In this document: positions 34,095-42,305 of the stretch, piece by piece
How positions within the stretch are numbered: the first letter of the stretch is position 1
Layout: every line of letters begins with the position of its first letter
From: Alphaproteobacteria bacterium
Lineage (GTDB): Bacteria; Pseudomonadota; Alphaproteobacteria; MPNO01; UBA2964
DNA: 64,000 nucleotides
Direction of reading: 5' to 3'
NCBI GenBank assembly: GCA_012103315.1
Contig: WLWZ01000009.1
Coordinates: 113,425 to 177,424 of the forward strand
Notes under the pieces: generated by a model
What the model was told of the DNA's origin: nothing
The model's input: the letters and a program-made list of their open reading frames with translations, nothing else
Databases searched by the model: none
Translations under genes and position numbers: made by a program

Positions 34095-35750
34095 CTACCT
34101 GTAATACTTCTCGGCGGCTTCTTCTGAGACGTAGCCTTCAGCGATATCGTTGGCGAGCGCCTCGGGTTTGCGTTTTTTGGGATCGCCGTACCCACCACCG
34201 CCAGGGCCATTCACACGGAATATCGTACCTTCGGCCAGTGTCATCCGAGCTGAGGATGGCATTTGTTGTTCGTCGGGTGTCCCTGGGTTGACGACAAATC
34301 TGCTGGGTCCGCCTGACATCCCGCCTTGTATGCCGGCTGGAAGCTCAATGGATCGATCTGCACGATAGACAATCTCCGCCGGTTCTAACATTTCATATTC
34401 GCGAACAAAATTCAGCCCGCCGCGAAACTCACCGGGACCGCCGGAATCTGTGTTGAGGCTGTACTCCTTGATACGGCAGGGAAACTCAGACTCGATGATT
34501 TCAACAGGCGCGGCAAACAGGTTTGCGAGCATAACACTCGCACCAGAGGCGCCGTCCACTGCTTCTCCAGCGCCGTAGGCCGATCCAAAGATTTCATACT
34601 GATTGCCGCGCTTGGGGCGTGTGTCGCCTTTCCAGGCAACAATAATCGATCCGCCACTACCGCCGGAATGTGCAATCGCGCGACCTGGTAGGAGCGGGTC
34701 CATCGCCTCCAAAATTACATCGCACAATTTCAGGCAACACTTCATATAGCTTGAGCAGGGACGAGGGGGCTCCGCGCTAACAACGCTACGTTCAGCAAAC
34801 TCAAAGCTCACCAAATCACGTATGCCATCGCTGTAGCGGAGGTCTGGATCGATCAATCCAATTAAACAGTAATAGACGCAGGCTTCGACCATCGCGATCC
34901 GTAGATTAACGGGCCCCTGAGTTTGCGGGGCGCAACCGGTGAAATCGAAATTCAGCCTACCGGATTTTATTGTGATTTTAACGTTGAGCTTAACTTTGGT
35001 GGTTTCATCAACGCCATCATGATCGAGATAGCCTGTGGCCTCCGCGACCCCATCAGGAATGGACTTGAGCGCGGCGCTAAATTCTTCACCAGAGGCTGTG
35101 ATCATCGCCTCCATAGACTCCAATACCGTATCGACACCAAATCGGGCGCACATTTCTTGCATATGTTTGCGACCAATGCGCGTAACGCCAATCTGACCGG
35201 AAATGTCACCGAGCACGACATAGGGCGCGCGGGTATTAGCCGAAATCAATCTCATCACATCGTCAATCGGTTCGCCTGCACGGTGAATACGGATCGGCGG
35301 TAGCATCATGCCTTCATGATAAAGCTCAGTTGCTGAACCATACGTACTGCCTGGGACGGTGCCACCGACGTCGGCCTTATGGGCAATCGTTGCGGCAAAG
35401 GCGACGAGCGTGCCTTCATAGAAAATAGGCGAGATGAAACCCATATCCGAGGCGTGCGGCATGTTGCCTTCATAGGGATGGTTGGTAACAAAGACATCGC
35501 CATCGGCGAGGTCTTCTAACCCATAGATTTCCTTGATGCGTTGGACCAGATGGAAATAGACCGGTGAATGAAAGAACATCCATGGTGCAACGAGCAACCG
35601 TCCATTCGGGTCAACGATCACGCAGCTAAAATCGCGGCTTTCGCGCACGATGGTTGAATAGCCTGAGCGATAGAAATGGTAATCCATTTCCTCCATGAGG
35701 CTGGCGATGCGATTGCGGAGCAATTCCACGGTAATTGGGTCAACGGCCAT
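34095..35750 (-). CDS. hyuB: Hydantoinase B / oxoprolinase family subunit
   Basis: The 551-residue protein matches the HyuB/acetone-carboxylase alpha family, with N-terminal VDPITVELLRNRIASLMEEM, GDVFVTNHPYEGNMPHASDM, GSGGS near the middle and the C-terminal PGGGGYGDP motif. It works with HyuA in ATP-dependent opening of hydantoin or 5-oxoproline-type rings. The ATG at 35750 follows the HyuA stop after one base and has AAAGGA upstream, so the frame to 35861 is not used. Substrate specificity between N-methylhydantoin, oxoproline and ketone carboxylation cannot be decided. Confidence 0.92.
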   Translation of the reverse strand: MAVDPITVELLRNRIASLMEEMDYHFYRSGYSTIVRESRDFSCVIVDPNGRLLVAPWMFFHSPVYFHLVQRIKEIYGLEDLADGDVFVTNHPYEGNMPHASDMGFISPIFYEGTLVAFAATIAHKADVGGTVPGSTYGSATELYHEGMMLPPIRIHRAGEPIDDVMRLISANTRAPYVVLGDISGQIGVTRIGRKHMQEMCARFGVDTVLESMEAMITASGEEFSAALKSIPDGVAEATGYLDHDGVDETTKVKLNVKITIKSGRLNFDFTGCAPQTQGPVNLRIAMVEACVYYCLIGLIDPDLRYSDGIRDLVSFEFAERSVVSAEPPRPCSSYMKCCLKLCDVILEAMDPLLPGRAIAHSGGSGGSIIVAWKGDTRPKRGNQYEIFGSAYGAGEAVDGASGASVMLANLFAAPVEIIESEFPCRIKEYSLNTDSGGPGEFRGGLNFVREYEMLEPAEIVYRADRSIELPAGIQGGMSGGPSRFVVNPGTPDEQQMPSSARMTLAEGTIFRVNGPGGGGYGDPKKRKPEALANDIAEGYVSEEAAEKYYR

Positions 35751-35751
35751 G

Positions 35752-37821
35752 CTACGCATTCCTTTCCCCAACAATATTGCCAAAGCGGTCGAGTTTCGCG
35801 GTCCAGCCCGGCGGTAAAACGGTAGTGGAGTCGAATTGCTCGACAATGGCCGGTCCTTCAATTGCTGAGGATTTCAACGTATCGCGGGTGTAAACAGGTG
35901 CCGTGTATGTCTCACGACCGTCGAAAGTGACCTCGCGGGTTCCCGCGGGTTCAGTCTCACCTTCGGGGATATTAATTTCAGGGAGGTCTTGTTTTGGTAC
36001 GGGTACCCGTACGCGAACTCGGTAGCTTACCACCTCGATTTCCTGATCGCGCGCCGAGTGACCATGCAGCGTTTGATGTAGATCATGGAAACGTTCCTGA
36101 ACCTGGGCGAGCCCGTCTGTATTCATTGGGCTGGCGCTTAAACCATCCAGTGGCGTCCGTATTTCATATCCTTGACCAGCATAGCGTAAATCGAGATCGC
36201 GAATGAATTCGCGGTCGTGATCTTTGAGCCCTTCATCAACAAGATCAGTTGCTGCTTGTTCCTCGAGCTTGGTGAAATAGGTCTCTGCGCGGTCAGGCTC
36301 CAGTTGGTTAATCTCGCAAATATCGGAGCGGATATAGTCATGCACGATGTCTGAACACAAAAGTCCGAGTGCCGAAAAAGCGCCAGGATTGGGTGGAACT
36401 AGTATGCGGGGAATGCCTAATTCGTCTGCGACCATTGCGGCATGGACCGGCCCCGCGCCACCAAATGGCACCAGGGTAAAGGACGCAAGATCGATAACCT
36501 TCTTGGCGGCCTGTACCCGGATTTCATCTGCCATCCGCGCGTTGATCAGACGCACAATACCGGCAGCGGCCTCTTCGGCGGAAAGTCCCATAGAATCGGC
36601 GATCGAATTCTTAACTGTAGCAAGTGCGCCTTCCCGATCCAATGTTGTCTCACCACCGAGCAGATGTCCTGGATTAAGAAACCCACAAATTAAATCAGCA
36701 TCGGTAACCGTCGGACGGTCGCCACCATTGCCATAACAAACCGGACCCGGATCAGCACCGGCACTATCCGGTCCGACGCTCATAAAATTGGCGGCAGTTA
36801 GCCGCGCAATTGTGCCGCCGCCGGCCGAGATCGTACTGATGTCGAAGGCGGGGACATCGAGGCGCCGTTCAGCGATCGTACCCTCGGTAACTTCAAGCGG
36901 CTTGCTGTCTTGAATAAAGGCGATATCGCAACTCGTGCCGCCCATATCCATGGTAACAACCTGCTCCCACCCTTGTTGTTCGCCAAGGACATAGCCGGTT
37001 GCCTGAACCCCCGCGGCTGGCCCTGACAGCAATGTCTGGACTGTTCGTCCACCGCCAGCCGTTGCACCGAGTGGCATGACACCGCCGTTGGATTGCATCA
37101 GAAAACGACGTGCTGTCTCAACGCCTGCGGTATCAAGACCGGAGTCGAGGTCACTGGCATAGTACGCGAGACCGGGTTCCAGATAGGCGTTGAGCATTGT
37201 CGTCGACATGCGCGGCCATTCGCGAATGCGGGGTAGAACTGCTGATGAGAGCGAAACGTACGCCCCGGGCACTTCCTTGCGGATGATTTCTGCGGTGCGC
37301 TGCTCATGTGCCGCGTTCATAAAGGAAAACATGTAGCAGACCGCAAAGGACGTCGCGCCTTTAGCCTGTAATGCCCGAGCGGCTTCACGCACGTCCTCTT
37401 CGTTGAGCGGTTCGACTTCCGTCCCGGCATAATCGATCCGGCCGGTAATCTCACTGGTCATTTGCTGTGATGCCAGCATCGTTGGGCGCTGGAATTTAAG
37501 CTCGAATTGATTGCTTTCACGGGCCTGGCTTTGCACGACCTGAATGGCGCGGAAGCCTTTGGTAATAAGCATGCCAATCGTGGCACCCTTCATTTCTAAT
37601 AGAGCATTGGTGGCCACGGTCGTGCCGTGACTAAAGAAATCTATATCGGTGGCGGATACACCACGTGTAAAAAACCTCTGAACGCCGTCGAGCACCGCCA
37701 GCGACGGGTTCGAAGGGGTCGAGTGAACCTTTTCGATCAGGATCTCATGCGTCTCGGCATCGGCGAGCACCAAATCAGTGTGGGTGCCGCCAACGTCGAC
37801 GCCTAGTCTGTATTTAGCCAA
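35752..37821 (-). CDS. hyuA: Hydantoinase A / oxoprolinase family subunit
   Basis: The 689-residue protein has the HyuA N-terminal nucleotide-binding fold (LGVDVGGTHTDLVLAD), FFSHGTTVATNALLE, the catalytic domain MDMGGTSCDIAFI and the C-terminal Hydant_A_C region. It would phosphorylate the ring carbonyl before HyuB acts. It follows an amidase gene by 39 bp and is translationally close to hyuB, giving the order amidase-hyuA-hyuB. The set suggests opening of a cyclic amide followed by hydrolysis of the linear amide. Confidence 0.93.
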   Translation of the reverse strand: MAKYRLGVDVGGTHTDLVLADAETHEILIEKVHSTPSNPSLAVLDGVQRFFTRGVSATDIDFFSHGTTVATNALLEMKGATIGMLITKGFRAIQVVQSQARESNQFELKFQRPTMLASQQMTSEITGRIDYAGTEVEPLNEEDVREAARALQAKGATSFAVCYMFSFMNAAHEQRTAEIIRKEVPGAYVSLSSAVLPRIREWPRMSTTMLNAYLEPGLAYYASDLDSGLDTAGVETARRFLMQSNGGVMPLGATAGGGRTVQTLLSGPAAGVQATGYVLGEQQGWEQVVTMDMGGTSCDIAFIQDSKPLEVTEGTIAERRLDVPAFDISTISAGGGTIARLTAANFMSVGPDSAGADPGPVCYGNGGDRPTVTDADLICGFLNPGHLLGGETTLDREGALATVKNSIADSMGLSAEEAAAGIVRLINARMADEIRVQAAKKVIDLASFTLVPFGGAGPVHAAMVADELGIPRILVPPNPGAFSALGLLCSDIVHDYIRSDICEINQLEPDRAETYFTKLEEQAATDLVDEGLKDHDREFIRDLDLRYAGQGYEIRTPLDGLSASPMNTDGLAQVQERFHDLHQTLHGHSARDQEIEVVSYRVRVRVPVPKQDLPEINIPEGETEPAGTREVTFDGRETYTAPVYTRDTLKSSAIEGPAIVEQFDSTTVLPPGWTAKLDRFGNIVGERNA

Positions 37822-37860
37822 GCCGGATTTCTCCCTCGCGTGATAAAACGAATGAGACCC

Positions 37861-39240
37861 CTACGCTAACAATTCCTGGCTGATCCATCGACCGGCGGCC
37901 GTCAGAGCCTCATCGCCATGGACACGGCCTTTGATCTGCATGCCGAGTGGCATGTCTTCCGCTGTCATGACCGGTAGAGAAATCGCAGGCATGCCGATGA
38001 TAGAAGAAGCTTCATTGTAGATCGCGCTCCCCTGATCAATGCCGACAGGACCAGGGCCCGGTGAGGCCAGAGTGACCATCGCATCGCAACGGCGGGCCAG
38101 GGCATCGTGCATCTCCCGCCAGTAAACCCGACGCGCGAGGGCAGCTCGATATTCTGCTTGCGTTAGACCAGCACCTTCCTGAATGCCAGCCTTGAGGCGC
38201 GGCGGAATCTTGTCGGCGTCATAATCGAGATATTGATACATCGGCCAGCGCATTTCGAAGCGGTAAAGCTGACGCCAGAGTTCCGGTGAATTTGCGGTCT
38301 CGGCTTCATAGGCCTCAATCGCGGGATCGTCCTTGCGGGTATAGATCTCGCACCCAGCATCGGAGAGTTTGCCAATGGCGTCGTTGAAGGCAGCCTTACT
38401 GGCATCATCGGTTTCGTTCCAGCCGGCGGTCTCCAAGACAATCAGCCTTTCGGGCTTCTTGGCCGGGGGTGGTGTACGGCTGCCATAGAGACCGGGATGG
38501 CCTGGATCGCCGCCCGCAGTTTCTGAGATGTATCGCGCCATGATCCACATATCTTCGATGGACCCGGCAAGGATGCCGAGATGATCCATGGTCTCTGCTG
38601 CAGAGAAACCACCCTGACGGTTCAGTGCGCCAAACGTTGCCTTGAGGCCGTAATTGCCGCAGAAGCTGGCTGGACGAATGGTTGAGCCGCGCGCATGGGT
38701 TCCGAGGCCGCCTGGCATCATACCAGCGCCAACGGCGGCGCAGGTGCCGCTCGAAGAGCCACCCGGTGTGCGCGCAGTATCGTAAGGATTGCGGGACATG
38801 GATGGATCGCCGCCGCCAAGCGTTACGGTAACTGTTTTCCCGAGCAGAACCGCGCCGCCCTGACGCAGGAAGTAAACCGACGCGGCATCGCGGATCGGTT
38901 GATTACCTTCGAATAGCTCGCAGTTATATTCGGTTGGCATATCGCAGGTCTCGATGAGATCCTTGATGCCGATGGGCATGCCGTCAACGAGGGAGAGCGG
39001 CTTACCTTCGGCATAGCGCTTGGTTGATGCGTCTGCCATTTCGCGGGCGCGGTCAGTGTTACGAAAGGCCCAGGCTTTTACCTCATCGTTACATTCTTCG
39101 ATAACGGCGATGCAGCGTTCAAGATAATCGCGCGGCGTGTCGTCGCCGGACAGAAATTTCTCCCGCGCATCGTGAAAACTGCGCAGCTTGGGGTTATTTA
39201 CATCGTACTGGCCTACGCCGGGTGCTGGTTGCACTGCCAT
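37861..39240 (-). CDS. Amidase (amidase signature family)
   Basis: The protein of about 459 residues carries the Ser-cisSer-Lys triad of the amidase signature family. The lysine is in GIKDLIE, the first serine in GGSSSGTCAAVGAG and the nucleophile in THARGSTIRPA. Family members hydrolyse linear amides or carbamoyl compounds. I chose ATG 39240 (or the adjacent 39243), since GGGAG lies 6-9 bp upstream; a TTG at 39258 is less likely. First gene of the amidase-hyuA-hyuB operon and divergent from the SDR gene at 39347. Confidence 0.9.
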   Translation of the reverse strand: MAVQPAPGVGQYDVNNPKLRSFHDAREKFLSGDDTPRDYLERCIAVIEECNDEVKAWAFRNTDRAREMADASTKRYAEGKPLSLVDGMPIGIKDLIETCDMPTEYNCELFEGNQPIRDAASVYFLRQGGAVLLGKTVTVTLGGGDPSMSRNPYDTARTPGGSSSGTCAAVGAGMMPGGLGTHARGSTIRPASFCGNYGLKATFGALNRQGGFSAAETMDHLGILAGSIEDMWIMARYISETAGGDPGHPGLYGSRTPPPAKKPERLIVLETAGWNETDDASKAAFNDAIGKLSDAGCEIYTRKDDPAIEAYEAETANSPELWRQLYRFEMRWPMYQYLDYDADKIPPRLKAGIQEGAGLTQAEYRAALARRVYWREMHDALARRCDAMVTLASPGPGPVGIDQGSAIYNEASSIIGMPAISLPVMTAEDMPLGMQIKGRVHGDEALTAAGRWISQELLA

Positions 39241-39346
39241 CATTCTCTCCCTGATCAAGTCTTTTTGAGCCGCACCGTTTCAATTGGGCGACATTCGCGT
39301 CTAAAATCAGCGGCACATTACAAGAGAACGAATGAGAGGCAAAGAG

Positions 39347-40114
39347 ATGGCGGTAACTTTAGAAGGCAAGACGGCGCTGATAACCGGTTCGGGCACTACT
39401 GGCGGCATGGGGCGTAGCCACGCGGTTTTGATGTCGGAACGTGGTGCGGATGTCATCGTTCACGATATCAACCAGGATGGCGCAAACGAGACCGCAGAGT
39501 TGGTGCGCGCTAATGGCCAGAAGGCTACTGTCATTATCGCTGATGTCCGTGACGTGCCGGATTTCACGGCGAAGATCAAAGAAGCCGAAGCGGAGCATAG
39601 CAAGATCGACATTCTGGTGAACAATGCCGGGGTTACCGGCAACAAGCTCGCGATGGAAGATGTTGATGAGGCTATTTTTGATCAGATGTTTGGTGTTCAG
39701 GTGCGTGGGGCATTTTTTGCTACCCAGGCGGTATTGCCCGGGATGAAGGCTAGAAACCATGGCAGCATCATTATGATTTCATCGATCTATGCGATGGGTG
39801 GCAGTGACTTTGCTTCGCATTATGCGGCGGCCAAGGCGGCGTTGTCTGGCTTTACCAAGGCCTGGGCGCGTGAATTCGCAGCCCATAAGATTCGCATTAA
39901 TGCTGTGGCGCCGGGCTTTGTTCTCACCGGGATGACACAGGGCAGCAACACGCCCGAAATGATCGCCGAACGTGGTGCTGGTATGCCATTGGGACGTTTA
40001 ACGACTCCTGAGGATATTTCCTATGCAGTGGCGTGGTTGGCATCAGAAGAAACAGAGATGATTTCCGGTCAGGTTATCAGCCCGAACTCCGGTGAAGTGA
40101 TCGTTGGGTATTAA
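39347..40114 (+). CDS. Short-chain dehydrogenase/reductase
   Basis: The 255-residue classical SDR has a cofactor site TGSGTTGGMG, NNAG motif, catalytic Ser in MISSIYAMGG and the YAAAK motif (SHYAAAKAAL). The C-terminus ends QVISPNSGEVIVGY. Unlike the SDR at 3584 its catalytic residues are complete. ATG 39347 has GAGAGG about 7 bp upstream; the ATG at 39332 would add five residues. The substrate is unknown, but the downstream Rieske oxygenase on the same strand suggests a linked oxidation of an alcohol or diol. A large palindrome separates the two. Confidence 0.92.
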   Translation: MAVTLEGKTALITGSGTTGGMGRSHAVLMSERGADVIVHDINQDGANETAELVRANGQKATVIIADVRDVPDFTAKIKEAEAEHSKIDILVNNAGVTGNKLAMEDVDEAIFDQMFGVQVRGAFFATQAVLPGMKARNHGSIIMISSIYAMGGSDFASHYAAAKAALSGFTKAWAREFAAHKIRINAVAPGFVLTGMTQGSNTPEMIAERGAGMPLGRLTTPEDISYAVAWLASEETEMISGQVISPNSGEVIVGY

Positions 40115-40136
40115 ATTTTTTTAGATTGCGGGGCCT

Positions 40137-40199
40137 CCCTCTCCCCCACCCGGCCACCCAACGCGAGTATCCTAGTGGGTGGCCGGGTGGGGGAGAGGG
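40137..40199. repeat. Perfect 24-bp-arm palindrome
   Basis: Arms 40137-40160 and 40176-40199 are perfectly complementary over 24 bp, with a 15-base loop (40161-40175). The arms are C-rich and G-rich (CCCTCTCCCCCACCCGG...). This composition is typical of extragenic palindromic repeats in alphaproteobacteria. It begins 23 bp after the SDR stop codon and ends 18 bp before the Rieske start codon. The hairpin would therefore form in any shared transcript right next to the ribosome-binding site. No T-run follows, so it is not a plain intrinsic terminator. Confidence 0.92.
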
Positions 40200-40217
40200 T
40201 TGGTTAGGGATTGTAAA

Positions 40218-41243
40218 ATGATGTTTCGTAAAAACTGCTGGTATGTCGCAGCGTGGGATCATGAGGTAACGCAGGAGCCTCTGGCCCGCACGTTGCTCTG
40301 TGAACCCGTCGTTCTCTATCGCCAGAGCGATGGCACGGCAGTGGCGCTGGAAGATCGGTGTTGTCATCGCGCGCTGCCGCTTTCGATGGGCAAGGTCGTC
40401 GGCGATAGCTTGCAATGCGGCTATCACGGGCTGGAGTTTGACCAAGCTGGCACCTGCGTGAATATTCCGGGGCAGGATAAGATACCACCAGGCGCTGCCG
40501 TTAAATCGTACCCATTGGTAGAACGCTGGAAGTGGTTATGGATCTGGATGGGTGATCCGGCAATGGCCGATGAGAGCATGATCCCCAACTGGTGGTGGTT
40601 TGATCACCCTGAGTGGGAACTCGTCAAAGGTAAATATCTCAAGCTCGACTGTAATTACGAGCTGATTACGGACAATCTTCTCGATCTGTCACACCTTGCT
40701 TATGTGCATTTGAACACGCTGGGCACGGGCGATATCAGCGAGTTTCCGATTAAGACTGATCGAGAAGAAGACATGGTCAGAATGACACGCTGGATCATTG
40801 ATCGTCCGGCACCACCTATGTTTCAGGCGTTGGGCAATTTTAAAGGCACAGTCGACCGCTGGCAGATTGTTGAGACCTTCTCTCCTTGTTTAACCCAGAT
40901 ACGCGCTGGGTCTTGCGATGCCGGTAGTTGCGATCCTGAGCAAGGTGAACCTGACACCGGTATGCACATTAGAAGTCTCAACGCACCGACACCTGAGACA
41001 GAGACGTCGACCTTCTACTTCTTTGGCCATGCACGAGATTTCGCGCTCGGAGATGAAAAGGTCTCTGCAGATTTGTTCAACATGGTGTCGCAAACTTTTG
41101 ACGAAGATGTTGTGATTTTGGAGGCCCAACAAAAGATGCTGGATGCTGAACCCGAGCGGGAACTTGTCGATATCAATGTTGATGCACCCGGCATCGCCGC
41201 CCGCCGAATGCTAGCTCGCGATATAGAAGCGGAACGGGGTTAG
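40218..41243 (+). CDS. Rieske (2Fe-2S) oxygenase, VanA-like
   Basis: The 341- to 342-residue oxygenase component has a Rieske cluster C48-x-H50 and C67-x2-H70 (RCCHRALPLS, LQCGYHG). The mononuclear-iron region is NYELITDNLLDLSHLAYVH. It resembles vanillate O-demethylase oxygenase (VanA) and related O- or N-demethylases. A reductase partner (VanB-like) is not encoded nearby and would have to come from elsewhere. ATG 40218 (adjacent ATG 40221) is preceded by TTAGGGA. Starts further upstream would lie in the palindrome. Confidence 0.9.
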   Translation: MMFRKNCWYVAAWDHEVTQEPLARTLLCEPVVLYRQSDGTAVALEDRCCHRALPLSMGKVVGDSLQCGYHGLEFDQAGTCVNIPGQDKIPPGAAVKSYPLVERWKWLWIWMGDPAMADESMIPNWWWFDHPEWELVKGKYLKLDCNYELITDNLLDLSHLAYVHLNTLGTGDISEFPIKTDREEDMVRMTRWIIDRPAPPMFQALGNFKGTVDRWQIVETFSPCLTQIRAGSCDAGSCDPEQGEPDTGMHIRSLNAPTPETETSTFYFFGHARDFALGDEKVSADLFNMVSQTFDEDVVILEAQQKMLDAEPERELVDINVDAPGIAARRMLARDIEAERG

Positions 41244-41246
41244 GCG

Positions 41247-42281
41247 TTAATCCTGCGCTTGGCGGACTTGCGGGAACACCTTCTCGCCGAGGATTGCCAG
41301 CGTATCCATCGTCAGCGAATGTGGCATATCGGCCCATTGGATCGACATAATTAGATGATTAGTACCGATCTCCTTGTTGAGATTGACGATCTGCTCCGTG
41401 ACATCATCGGGTGAGCCGATGATAAACCGGTCACCAGCAAGTTCGTCGAACGCGAGGCCGAGATTTTGGTCGCCTTCGGGGAGTTGATCTCCCTGACCCC
41501 AACTCTGATAGGCGTCGTATTTCTTCTTTATATAGGGTCCGGCGATGCGCAGCGCCTCTTCGCGTGTTTCCGCAACAAAGACTTCGCGGCGCATCGGCAA
41601 TTCGTCTGGGAATGGCTTTCCGCAATCGTCCAGTGCGCGCTTATAAACGTCGATCTGCTCCTTGATGTCGCTGATCTTGTTATGGGGGTTGATGTACCAG
41701 CAATCACCGAGCCGAGCAGCGCGTTTGATCGCCGGGTTGGCGTTGGCACCAATCCAAATCGGGGGGTGTGGGTTTTGTAACGGCTTGGGGCAGCAGGAGG
41801 CATCTTTAAGCTCGAAGTGACTGCCCTCCATCGTCACGGAGTCCTCAGTCCATAGCCGTTTCAGGGCGGTGAGATTTTCTTCGAGAAGCCTGCCACGCTT
41901 TTTGACCTCGCTGCCAAAGGCAGCAAACTCGACGTCGCGATAGCCGAGTGCGACACCACAGATCACGCGTCCACCGGACATGATGTCGATGGTGGCGAGT
42001 TGTTCGGCGATATCCAATGGCTTGTGGAGTGACAATAGAATGATCCCCGCATTAAGCCGCACGCGCGATGTCTCAGCGCTTAGCCGCGCGAGAATGGGGA
42101 ATTGCTGAAATGCCTGAAAGGGTGCAGTGCTGTAATGCGATGTCTTGGTAATCGAGTCGAAGCCTAAATCCTCGGCAGCCTTACACTCGGTAATCAGCTC
42201 CTCAAAACAAGTCTGAATATTTTGATCAGCAGCGTATTGACCGCGAATGGCGAGGCCAAACTGCATTTTCTTATTCGTCAT
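41247..42281 (-). CDS. LLM-class flavin-dependent oxidoreductase
   Basis: The 344-residue luciferase-like monooxygenase fold (TIM barrel) has typical segments: DSITKTSHY near residue 40, the LAxxxTIDxxSGGRxxxGVxLGY pattern (ATIDIMSGGRVICGVALGY), PPIWIGANANPAI and the late IIGSPDDVTEQI. These enzymes use reduced flavin and O2 to oxidise small organic molecules. The substrate is unknown. It follows the TctA-TctB gene by 24 bp as the last gene of a PrpF-TctC-TctAB operon, so it may act on the imported acid. Its stop is 3 bp from that of the Rieske gene. Confidence 0.9.
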   Translation of the reverse strand: MTNKKMQFGLAIRGQYAADQNIQTCFEELITECKAAEDLGFDSITKTSHYSTAPFQAFQQFPILARLSAETSRVRLNAGIILLSLHKPLDIAEQLATIDIMSGGRVICGVALGYRDVEFAAFGSEVKKRGRLLEENLTALKRLWTEDSVTMEGSHFELKDASCCPKPLQNPHPPIWIGANANPAIKRAARLGDCWYINPHNKISDIKEQIDVYKRALDDCGKPFPDELPMRREVFVAETREEALRIAGPYIKKKYDAYQSWGQGDQLPEGDQNLGLAFDELAGDRFIIGSPDDVTEQIVNLNKEIGTNHLIMSIQWADMPHSLTMDTLAILGEKVFPQVRQAQD

Positions 42282-42305
42282 TTTCTCTCTTTTGCGTATT
42301 GGCTG

